Made by a program: the position numbers and the translations under genes
The notes under the pieces: generated by a model
What the model saw: only the letters and a program-made list of their open reading frames with translations
What the model was told of the DNA's origin: nothing
Databases searched by the model: none
Virus record (IMG/VR): IMGVR_UViG_3300020469_000059
Coordinates: 1 to 55,822 of that record
Length of the DNA stretch: 55,822 bases
Origin: a virus
Direction: 5' to 3' (one strand)
In this document: positions 13,401 through 19,407 of the stretch, one piece after another
Numbering within the stretch: the first letter of the stretch is position 1
Layout of the letters: the number at the start of each line of letters is the position of its first letter

Positions 13401-16275
13401 CAGGAGTAGTGGGTGACTGTGAGGCAACTCTAAAGTTTTGTTCCTCTTCTGAGAGGGCCATGCTCTCCTGCCCAAGCTCTATTTTCCGTTGTTCGCGGAC
13501 GGCGACCTCGGCTTCTCGCTCCTCCTCATTTTCAGGTAGGGTCGATTCGTCATCGAGTTTAGATATCTCTTGGGCGATCTCCTTACTTCTTTTAGCGTTC
13601 TTTGTTCTTAGTAGCGTCTCCTCAGTAACAGTCTCAGATACCTCTGAGGGGAGTAATGGTGCTGGTTCAGGCGCAGGCGAAGCCGCACCACCCCTTATAC
13701 GGGTCATCATTAGCTCACGAACCTGCGCGGCGGCGAGCGGACTACCTGTTCCTTCAAGCTCAGAAGAAACTTGTTCAGCGAAATCATTCATCATCCGAAT
13801 ACGCTGCTCTAGCTGATCCATCGGGGTAACGCCTAAGCGACCTCCAACGGACTGAATAGCGGGAACACCGCCACCGAGAATACCGCCAACTTGTGCGGCG
13901 TGCCACACCTGCTTCATCCTCTCAAGGATCGGCGTGTCCTGATTAAGTGCCACGTCTTCAACGAATGAATTGACTAACTCATCAACACCTTCTTCAAAAC
14001 CTTCATCGACAACATTCTTTACGATCCTCTTTCCAAGAGTAGCGGCCCCATACTTCTTGATGGAGTCGTTCATTACTTTTGTCATGGTTATTTTGACGGT
14101 CTCATCAGTGATGCCTCCCGTGTTACCCATTGCTTGGAAAAGCTTTTTAGATTCTCTAAAGGTCATGCCTTTAAGCAAGGCGTCCTCAACACCTCCGCGA
14201 CCTATCGCACTGAAGCCAGAAGTGATCACACCTGTGATCGCGCCAGAGGTTATGGCAAAGCCTAAAGCCCTGTCGTGGGCTTCCTCTTCGGTGAGGTTAG
14301 GGTCTTTACGTAGCTGGTTGTAAAGTGAGCCATAGCTCATCGCTCCGCTGCGTGTGGCTGCTGGAACGAAGGTCGCGACCCCCAAATTAAACTTACTGGA
14401 GGCTGCTTTGTTAAATGCTTCGATAGCTTCGATGGTCTTGTCGCGGCCTCCTTTTTCCGCCGACTCCCTGATAAGATCTTTAGCGGCCTTCTCTGCCACT
14501 TCTTTATAACCTTCTTTCGAGCTAGCTCTAAGAACATTACTGGTAAGTGCTTTACCTAGTCCCTTAGCGGTGAGCTGCGCTCCGCCTTTCGTGATACTTC
14601 TCACGGCCAAGTAACCCGCTCCAGCAGCACCACTGGAAACTGAAGCTAACACAGTCGTAGCGGCTATGTCCACGATAAGGGGCGCAACACTTTCGGACAC
14701 GTCTTGGAACAGGCCGTATTGCTCACCAAAAATCTGCGCGACCTCGCGGCGGTCAGACTGTCTCTGAGCCGCATTAGAGAGACCGTCTTTGGCCCAGTCC
14801 GCGCCCATAGCAGCGGGAGCGATATACAGAAGGCTGGCGACAGAGTCCCAGACAGAGTAGGCGATTCCCTTAGCACTGTCCAAGTATTCATTGAAGTTCT
14901 CATCCTTAGCGATGAAATCATCGAAGATGTCTAGGTCATCTCTTCCGGCCTGTCTGCCGGACACAAGAGCTTTCGCCCAGTCGTCACCGACGGCGGACTC
15001 AGACAGGAGCTTGCTGTAGCTCGCGAAGTTTTGTTTGAGAACCTGAACACGGTTATCGGTGAAAAGTTTTTTCTGCTGGGCGGTAAGTTCAGGGTGCGCG
15101 GCAAGAGTATTAACCATGTCCTCTTCACGGGCAAAGACTGCGGGGTTCAGGACTGGGCCAAGCGCGGTCTTGTAAAGGTTCTTACCCGCTTCAGACGGGT
15201 CTTGATGTAACTTAAACGCTCCGGTCCTAGCTCCCTCATTAATAACATGGGCTTCGTAAGCTGCGCGGACATCGTCGGGGCTGTAATTAGCTCCAGAACC
15301 GTTCAGCTTCTCAGTGACATACTCAATCGTATCGTCAAAGGATTGGCGGCTAGCGATATAAATCCTCTTTTTCTTGGAGTTGCTCTCCTCCGATTCAACG
15401 CCAGCAAATGTCAATAGATCGCTAATTCCCCGCGTGACGGTTCCACTTACAGAATCAAAAGCATTCTGATCTTTTCTGGCGAGTTGGCGAGTGTGTCCGG
15501 TAACGTGTTCCGCAACTGAGGCGTCCTGTTGGGCCAACTCAGCGATGCCTTCGGAGATCTCTGCGATCTGCTTGAATTTGTAAAGTTTAACGTCAAGCCC
15601 AGCGACAGGGGAAAGAAGCTTTTGAGCTACCAGACCGTCTTTAAACGACACACCTCCGATCTTGGAGGCTTTGATCGCCTGATTTACGGTCATGTTCTCG
15701 GCGGCGTCGCCGACTAACAGTTCGCGCTCGCCATTTTCATTAGTGACATAAGCCAACGGAATCTGGTTACTCTCCACCAGATTTCTCTTAACCTCATCAA
15801 ATCGGCGGTTAACAACTTCTTCAGACTTTAGTTTAAGACCAGCTATTTTATCTTGGTAAGGCTGGACAGTACCACCAGCGGCTACGACTTTCTCGCCTGC
15901 CTTATACTCAGTGAGGGTCATCCAGTCTTCGTCATCACTGTTCAGTCCGGCGCGGACATACTCAAACTTTTCCTCAAACGACGGCTCCTTGGTAGCTGTA
16001 AGAGCTTGAATAGCTTCTTCGTCTACCACACCGAGGTCAGCTAACTTAGAATTCAGTGATCCACTAATCTCTCCTTCAACACTAGGGGTGTAAGCCCCCT
16101 GTTCAAGGTAGCCCTCACGGACGTAATCCGAATACTGGACGTAGCTCTGAGGGTCAGCTTCGGTTAATTGATTCTCCTCTGACCAAACAGAAAAGGGTTT
16201 AAGTTCGGGCGGTTTAGGAGCCTCTGTGATCAGAGACTTATCAAAGTCGGTAAGGGAAGAATTCAAATCAGTCAT
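4450..16275 (-). CDS. Giant 3941-aa polyvalent/ejection protein
   Basis: One uninterrupted frame of 11.8 kb. The first ~500 residues are acidic and helical. Gly/Ala-rich hydrophobic stretches at about 528-557, 669-689 and 792-804 could enter membranes. Two degenerate zincin-like helices follow, LLEEYVHAF (Glu1769, His1773) and NEELTHNAS (Glu2041, His2045). About 2260-2400 matches a module common in large phage proteins (FGPDAELF..ILSATSQ, then VDRHVARML and LGWEPREVQAALW). Another such module is at about 2780-2810 (FHDSYPYSIR). From about 3120 (GGIYITRSYR) the C-terminus resembles the LPD38-type domain of polyvalent proteins (YLRGHTFFYY about 3650, DLTYVNPYS), with a hydrophobic span near 3615-3636. 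Co-ejection with DNA to protect it or form a channel is inferred. I found no RNA polymerase motifs. It is last in its operon, after the 343-aa coiled-coil protein. Confidence 0.8.
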   Translation of the reverse strand: MTDLNSSLTDFDKSLITEAPKPPELKPFSVWSEENQLTEADPQSYVQYSDYVREGYLEQGAYTPSVEGEISGSLNSKLADLGVVDEEAIQALTATKEPSFEEKFEYVRAGLNSDDEDWMTLTEYKAGEKVVAAGGTVQPYQDKIAGLKLKSEEVVNRRFDEVKRNLVESNQIPLAYVTNENGERELLVGDAAENMTVNQAIKASKIGGVSFKDGLVAQKLLSPVAGLDVKLYKFKQIAEISEGIAELAQQDASVAEHVTGHTRQLARKDQNAFDSVSGTVTRGISDLLTFAGVESEESNSKKKRIYIASRQSFDDTIEYVTEKLNGSGANYSPDDVRAAYEAHVINEGARTGAFKLHQDPSEAGKNLYKTALGPVLNPAVFAREEDMVNTLAAHPELTAQQKKLFTDNRVQVLKQNFASYSKLLSESAVGDDWAKALVSGRQAGRDDLDIFDDFIAKDENFNEYLDSAKGIAYSVWDSVASLLYIAPAAMGADWAKDGLSNAAQRQSDRREVAQIFGEQYGLFQDVSESVAPLIVDIAATTVLASVSSGAAGAGYLAVRSITKGGAQLTAKGLGKALTSNVLRASSKEGYKEVAEKAAKDLIRESAEKGGRDKTIEAIEAFNKAASSKFNLGVATFVPAATRSGAMSYGSLYNQLRKDPNLTEEEAHDRALGFAITSGAITGVITSGFSAIGRGGVEDALLKGMTFRESKKLFQAMGNTGGITDETVKITMTKVMNDSIKKYGAATLGKRIVKNVVDEGFEEGVDELVNSFVEDVALNQDTPILERMKQVWHAAQVGGILGGGVPAIQSVGGRLGVTPMDQLEQRIRMMNDFAEQVSSELEGTGSPLAAAQVRELMMTRIRGGAASPAPEPAPLLPSEVSETVTEETLLRTKNAKRSKEIAQEISKLDDESTLPENEEEREAEVAVREQRKIELGQESMALSEEEQNFRVASQSPTTPDVTLTDQQVDPEVFLQSLNEASPLDVEIAFENIRNQQNINFNNSEDTTVLKIEGIEDPSVPAAETPFDYGRKSPRKIKDYAGGPSIDFTQEQTNAESVGVSLQGESRTNISSTNSNSRGFDPSKSKRYSSRPSSGTLRFDDPPFSGPDAEEKANKLIDFAISHGFPLNLDPNVNYGLPMPSESSRQSLSEFVASAVYTAYPKLAPPKNAKLDTSKRPKRTYFDPVSGKTERQPVKFFVDDSGNGIFDNDPISIIEILKSGRIVKVPRSFNRANLNPAIRITDGRVTDVVGPTADGRLLESKLGNARDVSSIEPNNARAAALASIPFKPAALPNGVADFDPENGGPIEGKFFASTTDIKNRINRFALELEKTGDETNDDVQARFKILSGERGLEFHAASLESAKQEFLFNAQLFSLREKLLSNPATIIDEVVAQTGSKNVEQAAQKLLPFVKVESNINLTGGAVIGLFVEQKLQNNPDFANNATPTFDTLLRKATDEFKLQQDDANSLREQRAVSTLPFDVAPAEFRNAKVSGWIANFGRNPDGELASPQDISDAVSGAIDTAIGAVNTSPDLRREVNKIILDEVLNDPTPEMKGMVENASAEDVFGLFTSWMSSGNGDTRPSVNKLVDAIEKNELSTSGTDFLNALLLVNFATRSDGASYENSDAVSYFQALFTDAVGTQISIDEARNTMIALTKAVRTHLSRSNISAAERATIKAENEADIERLGLESGNPDSVIKALKEVAKNSDNPSHKVVADLLLRDTDLIKGVKFVLGETTADIAGKYIKGNDGSHTVFINVTSGNGRGLVNTLLEEYVHAFISDTTSATEAQIAEKSSQVQTTLKQLSAVFDSAKESYESQKERSGPVPSLENALVDLNEFTAQFLLSEEVQKHVRDLKPAPNRSSFFSRFLTNLAMLFPNVGRGDASKVAESLEDVINVGGNTRSTTTTNAKALGGQVANAATLYSSPVAQTESRIERAEALREMQRETEQARLEAKRQKDVEDAERFLEGVPEADRPKVRELYNYIRGLVPVGIDIKLTTESGGSAAFVDPDSSAIFINLPVMLSQTGDVSDIAGRAIAGVIINEELTHNASFNALTDEEIQNYINSLSDSDYVDIAKEYLVGNESGLATMLARLQSSDPQEVADAKYQLAEEKLRMHLQKVTRGFTTEDDTQFWKSKPSLLRILNRYFRGIINRWVANRKKIGAAADIALNKLIIEMRAIEVGFVRQPTKMAFNPENPMEAFRMFGTVNQDFVGLASAPVEDAVIKRVKKKNSLRLRMTRKEIIEAVETSKDWKDFYDRHEALLKDYFGPDAELFQRILSATSQAASVKSNVALALKAYGQMKRGEPFLDSKGKGYLKGVASNLDKIRDDEELSGRKISNYDKASAGDTSKVVVDRHVARMLFNKTSPSKAQFEKAEKVLTEVANTLGWEPREVQAALWGASIRKSGETPVSYNGYLETLYERNDIERRIGSPLPRDGGDPILASAARSDTGPDSLPIRGAARRLSSAPIETPPEIASASDPIVKHIYVKEDGKFYEKIKNGYIKIQQSLDQFEGMAVMLHQPDGAMAGTLEVEGDKVVDGKGGVYYPVMFGDQGYFWASTKDAAVNMAENLNKISKRNNGTILMALTSAPIEKMFSSTTMATGAVNLFATLAKNPKKYGITEAVVNRAIVNASKERLVVKKKDKDTGVETTTIKEFSRKLKLKDGLAKNIEEMKKNLHPEESVFPQRGSFIAQISSAIADSMKLPTVEVQKKFSPKEKAAFDKKKNQALNIADLLAGDKNLYNKGNIPQGKLAQASVMQGMADLFAEPLVKTFQQFQQMDKKASGRVYAVLSMKGEVEAVETDFHDSYPYSIRSTSGETPVVHVLSESNLWKDVVYSAKKPNPKKAADPYDGNTDPIKKSEEDSIFPPSVGVSQRELIFRKADEGAETVKLPLYSAPTAAAAAAAPSGQQTGSNIDFSAVVDLLEIPVYETETGKPQNFIMEFLNKVFAGELPEAFRRLIQNRDAYKRLTEANVVTYKKKMDKLIKETYGDYENAPMEMIALAQGHYTGNMVTDEVLDAIEKDYDDAHADAERKRKAGEITDEQANSLKGLAHNARTEATDRAYEEARKSREADRDAALRDLAKDSPELAAHIIDIRQELIIPLQKKLVDSGLDKNIGAKISKTGGIYITRSYRMFTDSSYLQKVREDPDYQDVRDAAMEFFEDQYIKTKAKELFEGGMDESRAKVEARILLERENQSSPHGSYAQGSLNTFLMQYEKGGRDSTTATPKSYKMIEDNLRRRKELPEPIRNLLGEIGSESGIDLILRTYSTVATIASQQAFLNQMVAYGKRTGVMITVKEKLATAESRAKYANFEAARSGAPSKNDPLSGMLVDPEFKEILDVALMDSLSMGYADTAEKAVKGVVGLAANLSGKAMAAKTLGSIGFYLRNGIGNILFGTSQGFFRYDKMVSEMLKGTYDLRPFKDGEIDPELNELIGLNIKGDELRAGVLRDLLNGKVTPDGIRKQIEDLGEKTKLNKVTKGLAMIEKKAQDLSAALDAAYKIVYYNHELAILMEAKAADTSTVKDGKVGVNNLAAMSDTQIKRLAARKVVMTSQAYSQAPPAVAAFTKSGLGLLFAPFIRFKMEVPRIMINTFKLASEEIASGNPVLVRRGRFRKYSMMGTIGVLSSALPMALAALSGIGDEEDEAMRASIPDYLRGHTFFYYRWNGELKSVDLTYVNPYSLLVDPFLRGYENIRRGEFTEAGAAIALGLVRDQYLDDQILAGAVSEARRNLNPSTGKPIWNKGADGPMEAGSKILGHIAKEAYAPRLGKDFYEGWSTGSLTGMGLEIMDGAMPFRIHDVDLQKQYSRYLLDLNNRFNNVKSGLNAVKRNVPMSDGEVADIIDENIEDRRLLNYELMRINKGFASLGLTDTDLLKGMKDKKLGRDRVALLSKGYMDRPSFKYIIESLLDPRTDEYGRARAQQVYDHASKLNRYIPVRPITESE

Positions 16276-16311
16276 AGCTGAAGAGGTTTGTGTTGTGTTG
16301 TTTGGTAGAGT

Positions 16312-17343
16312 TTAAGTATTGATGAGTGAGTTTATTGTGCTTGCCTTTTTAGGCTGGCCGTATTGTCCAAGAAGCCTGCGTTGTTCTAAGACTTTAGAAT
16401 AGGTCGCTCGAAAAAGATCTTTAAGATCCGCATCCTTTAAGGCTTCTCTGTCCACCTTAAAACCAGACCTAGACATGACATCAATATAAGTCTCTTTAAG
16501 TCTTATTTCGTCAGTGTCCTCCAAGTTAAAGCCATCAGATACTTTATCGACAATCTGCTGAATGTCTCCGCCAGCCTTTGGTGCGGTCATATTTTCCCAT
16601 TGATTCTGCGTGGACTTGGTAGTCATGCCCTTTAAGAGGCTTTCAAACTCTTTGTAGCGAGCGTCTACTTTTCCTATAGCCGCAGCCTCAGTCTCAGCCA
16701 TCAATTTATCGTATGCCGCTTTCGTTTTTGTGTCCTTTGCGTCTTTAAACACATCGGATAGGCCGATGTAGGCTTGCTCTGCGTCGTCAACTTCAGGTCC
16801 GGCTAATTTTCTTGTTAGGTCAGTAGCCCCCTGTTGAGCGGCCATTGTCATAAGGCCGAACTTGCGGGACTCCTCTTTCGCTGCTTCGCGTTCTTCTTTT
16901 TCTTGGCGGATGCGATCCACGTTAAGTGCATCATTAGCAGAGGTGAAAAGAGTCCCGATAAGCGGGTTGTTTTGCATGGAAGGAGCATACTGCATCTGGA
17001 GACCGATCAAATCCTTGGTCGCAGTATACGAATCCTTTTCAGGATCGTTCGTAATGGCGTCGAGCTGACTCATGAGGTCAGGCAGCTTTTCCATGAAATC
17101 TAGCTGGGACTTAGCCTTCTGGCGAGACTGCGCCAGACTGAACTTCTGCGTTTCATAGGCTAGGTCTTGTCTCTGCATTGACATAGCGTGCTGCTCCAGC
17201 TTCATAGTGTGCATCTGCATAGGCATAAAGACTTTCTGATGGTAGTCCATCGCTTGATCGAAACCTCTGTCGCCAGCGAGCATTGGAAAATACTGCTGGC
17301 GTAGTGGGGCGATGTCTTGGTTGTAGTCTAGTATCGTAGCCAT
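16312..17343 (-). CDS. Coiled-coil internal virion/ejection protein candidate (343 aa)
   Basis: The protein is almost entirely helical and rich in Met, Gln and Lys. A Met/Gln-rich helix lies at about residues 35-75 (VFMPMQMHTMKLEQHAMSMQ), coiled-coil stretches follow to about 230, and the tail is basic. There is no signal peptide or enzyme motif. It lies 36 bp upstream of the giant gene on the same strand, the usual place of the smaller internal core or ejection proteins in short-tailed phages. That role is inferred from composition and position. The leader (CAAGTAACTACTAAA) has no Shine-Dalgarno sequence. Confidence 0.55.
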   Translation of the reverse strand: MATILDYNQDIAPLRQQYFPMLAGDRGFDQAMDYHQKVFMPMQMHTMKLEQHAMSMQRQDLAYETQKFSLAQSRQKAKSQLDFMEKLPDLMSQLDAITNDPEKDSYTATKDLIGLQMQYAPSMQNNPLIGTLFTSANDALNVDRIRQEKEEREAAKEESRKFGLMTMAAQQGATDLTRKLAGPEVDDAEQAYIGLSDVFKDAKDTKTKAAYDKLMAETEAAAIGKVDARYKEFESLLKGMTTKSTQNQWENMTAPKAGGDIQQIVDKVSDGFNLEDTDEIRLKETYIDVMSRSGFKVDREALKDADLKDLFRATYSKVLEQRRLLGQYGQPKKASTINSLINT

Positions 17344-17364
17344 TTTAGTAGTTACTTGTAAAAT

Positions 17365-18297
17365 TTACGCTGGCCTTACTCCGTAAAGACGCGAGGCGTC
17401 AGAGACTCTTTTAGGTATTGAAGATTGGGAGCTGTCATAGCCTTTAGGGTAAATGCCTTCGCTACGATCATCAATACCGTTTCCGTTTTCGTCCCTAAAT
17501 TCGTCCGTTTGCAAACCTCCGCTACCTCCGCTACCTCCGCTACCTCCGCTATCTACACCAGATTGTCCTAGCAGATCTAGTATTTTTTTTACTCTGTCTT
17601 GGTGGGCTAAAGCCTGCTTTCCGGTTTCGATTTTCTGGATCGTCCTCTGCTTCCTCAACTCAGGTGTGTCGATGTTTGGCTCCCCCAGACGCATCTTCTC
17701 TGCGGCTAACGCCATCTGGGCTGCTTGTGCGGTATACCCTTTACGACGGAGCCTACGGGCCGCATTACGTAGCCTGCCACTCGCAGGACCAACTCGCCGC
17801 GCTGGTTGGTTCAACAATGACCCACTACCAAATTTGTAGTTGGGGTCGTTGGTCCTAATATCCATCGCCCTAAGTGCCGAACCATGTTCAGACTCAAAGA
17901 GGGCATTCTGGGCAGCTTCTTGTGGCGACGAAGATTTTGGGGCAGTCGCAAAATTTGAGGGCCGGATTCGGTTTTTATCCATGAACGAATTAAACTGCTC
18001 CTCAGAAACACCAGCGGTGGTAGCCCGTTCGCGAGCCTGTCTAAGAAGATCACCTGTTAAGGCTCCCCGTCGAGACAAGTCTTCTAAGCCGGAGGCGACG
18101 CCCTGTCGGGTGGAGAGTTGTTGTTTTTCTTCGTCCTCGCGAGCTGTTTCGTCGTTCATGACAGAGACGGCCCTTAAAAAATCAGTAGCATCCGTACCTT
18201 CATATCTCGCGTTTTTATTCTCCTGAACAGCATCGTTCGCTTGTTTAATCGCGGCTGCTTTTTCTTTTTCTTTTTCTTTTTCTTTTCTAATGGACAT
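17365..18297 (-). CDS. Low-complexity virion-associated protein, paralogue 1 (310 aa)
   Basis: Begins MSIRKEKEKEKEKAAA, encoded by a 6-bp repeat (18258-18292). ANDAVQENKNARYEG near the N-terminus and SSPQEAAQNALFE...DPNYKFGSGS in the middle match modules of the adjacent 213-aa protein, so the two are paralogues. A GGSGGSGGSGG linker near residue 250 is encoded by 9-bp repeats (17519-17553). It precedes a short DENGNGIDDRSEG segment (about 269-281) that resembles a calcium-binding EF-hand or thrombospondin-type loop. The rest is basic and helical. A structural or ejected role is inferred from its place between terminase and ejection genes. Confidence 0.55.
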   Translation of the reverse strand: MSIRKEKEKEKEKAAAIKQANDAVQENKNARYEGTDATDFLRAVSVMNDETAREDEEKQQLSTRQGVASGLEDLSRRGALTGDLLRQARERATTAGVSEEQFNSFMDKNRIRPSNFATAPKSSSPQEAAQNALFESEHGSALRAMDIRTNDPNYKFGSGSLLNQPARRVGPASGRLRNAARRLRRKGYTAQAAQMALAAEKMRLGEPNIDTPELRKQRTIQKIETGKQALAHQDRVKKILDLLGQSGVDSGGSGGSGGSGGLQTDEFRDENGNGIDDRSEGIYPKGYDSSQSSIPKRVSDASRLYGVRPA

Positions 18298-18339
18298 GAT
18301 TACGAGAGTGTTTGTAAGCCCAGTGTTGGGCGGTTTAAT
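18298..18339 (-). pseudogene. Remnant of the 97-aa gene's 3' end (duplication scar)
   Basis: Between the two paralogues the minus strand reads CACTGGGCTTACAAACAC then TCTCGTAATC before the ATG. The same position before the 213-aa gene reads CACTGGGCCTGCAAACAC then CTCTGGTAATC, which encodes the last residues of the 97-aa protein (TARHWACKHLW). The scar would read TAQHWAYKHSR. The duplication that made the two paralogues therefore included the end of the neighbouring gene. Confidence 0.7.
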
Positions 18340-18981
18340 TTAGAATTTAGCTACGGGCTTCGCTGTCTTCTTGCGGAGGTCAGATTTTACATTCGACAAC
18401 AGGTCACCCCCAAGAGAAGAAGTCCCGAAAAGACTTTTAGAGTAACTACCAACTTCGTAGTTTGGGTCTTGCATGGCTTTTAATCTACCGAGACCCGTAG
18501 TCTGGTTCATTACGTTTTGCGTTGCTTCTGCGGCATTGGTAGGATCTACGCCCCCCATACCCGTCTCCGCAATTTTTGAAGCCCCACCCCCAAGAGAAGA
18601 AATCCCGAAAAGACTTTTAGAGTAACTACCAACTTCGTAGTTTGGGTCTTGCATGGCCTTTAATCTACCGAGACCCGTAGTCTGGTTCATTACGTTTTGC
18701 GTTGCTTCTGCGGCATTGGTAGAGGCATTAGTAGGGGGTGCGCCCCCCATACCCGTCTTTGCAATTTTTGACGCCCCACCATCAAGAGGAGAAGTCCCGA
18801 AAAGAATTTTAGAGTAACTACCAACTTCGTAGTTTGGGTCTTGCATGGCCTTTAATCTACCGAGACCCGTAGTCTGGTTCATTACATTCTGTGCAGCTTC
18901 TGCCGCATTAGTAGGGGCTTCGTTTTTCTTCGCCTGAACAGCATCGTTCGCTTTTTTAAGCTCTTTTTTTCTATCGGCCAT
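18340..18981 (-). CDS. Triplicated-repeat protein, paralogue 2 (213 aa)
   Basis: After a short N-terminus (ELKKANDAVQAKKNEAPT, matching the 310-aa paralogue), the protein is three copies of a 60-64 residue unit. Each contains NAAEA.QNVMNQTTGLGRLK and QDPNYEVGSYSK. It ends in a basic tail (RKKTAKPVAKF). The near-identity of the units at DNA level shows recent expansion. There is no signal peptide or enzyme motif. It starts two bases after the 97-aa gene's stop and is probably co-expressed with it. A virion or scaffold-like role is inferred only from position. Confidence 0.6.
   Translation of the reverse strand: MADRKKELKKANDAVQAKKNEAPTNAAEAAQNVMNQTTGLGRLKAMQDPNYEVGSYSKILFGTSPLDGGASKIAKTGMGGAPPTNASTNAAEATQNVMNQTTGLGRLKAMQDPNYEVGSYSKSLFGISSLGGGASKIAETGMGGVDPTNAAEATQNVMNQTTGLGRLKAMQDPNYEVGSYSKSLFGTSSLGGDLLSNVKSDLRKKTAKPVAKF
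18405..18912 (-). repeat. Three tandem ~180-192 bp repeats
   Basis: Near-identical units: CAAGAGAAGAAGTCCCGAAA at about 18411, CAAGAGAAGAAATCCCGAAA at about 18591, and TCAAGAGGAGAAGTCCCGAA at about 18782. The first spacing is 180 bp and the second about 192 bp, because one copy has four extra codons (NAST). Reading frame is kept in all copies. Confidence 0.9.
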
Positions 18982-18983
18982 GA

Positions 18984-19277
18984 TTACCAGAGGTGTTTGC
19001 AGGCCCAGTGGCGTGCGGTTGTCTTATCTTTCGCTGTTTTACAGTTGTGTCTGGCCCTGAAATTAGCCCGACGCTTCGGGTTCTTGTGTTTGGTGAAATC
19101 GCTGTAATCACGATGTCCATACGAGACTTTCTTGATTTTGTCACCTTCTTTACCTAATACCACGAATTTTTTTTTCGATCCTTTTGGGGCGCGTTTAGGC
19201 TTATTAAAGCCAGCGAACGTCTCGCCGTGGTATTGGATACGACCGGAAGGGAGCCGCTTGAATCGTTTATTCGCCAC
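18984..19277 (-). CDS. Small basic conserved phage protein (97 aa)
   Basis: Strongly basic. Its C-terminal signature RARHNCKTAKDKTTARHWAC then KHLW is a motif I recognise from many phage genomes (RARHxC..KDKTT..YWSCK.W), usually near head or packaging genes, with no settled function. Paired cysteines and histidines suggest metal or nucleic-acid binding. The N-terminus (RLPSGRIQYHGETFAGFNKP) is also basic. It lies between the terminase gene and the repeat paralogues, and its 3' end has been duplicated downstream (18298-18339). Confidence 0.7.
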   Translation of the reverse strand: MANKRFKRLPSGRIQYHGETFAGFNKPKRAPKGSKKKFVVLGKEGDKIKKVSYGHRDYSDFTKHKNPKRRANFRARHNCKTAKDKTTARHWACKHLW

Positions 19278-19328
19278 AGGCAGAAGATACAGGTTTTAGG
19301 ATGAAGTGTCAATCTTCGGGATTCGGGT

Positions 19329-19407
19329 AAAAAAAACTTTTCTCTGAGGCTCTTAGTACCTAATAATATATTATTGGGTACTAAAGGTCTGAGAGAAAAG
19401 TTTTTTT
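19329..19407. terminator. ~80-bp palindromic element, copy 1 (bidirectional terminator-like)
   Basis: A-tract, CTTTTCTCTGAG, TTAGTACCTAATAATA, then TATTATTGGGTACTAA, CTGAGAGAAAAG and a T-tract: one long hairpin with stems of about 35 bases. The T-tract contains the stop codon of the large terminase (19406). Two more copies are at 55045 and 55164. A-tracts and T-tracts on both flanks would terminate transcription in either direction. Confidence 0.85.

Noticed and set aside
4450-16275. Giant protein as an N4-type virion RNA polymerase
   Set aside because: Size and virion context fit, but I could not find the T7-family polymerase motifs (TxxGR, motif A, B or C). The recognised modules are of polyvalent-protein type.
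19329-19407. Hairpin telomere (protelomerase) site
   Set aside because: The long palindrome resembles such sites, but there are three copies at gene ends flanked by A- and T-tracts and no protelomerase gene was seen. Terminator use explains it better.
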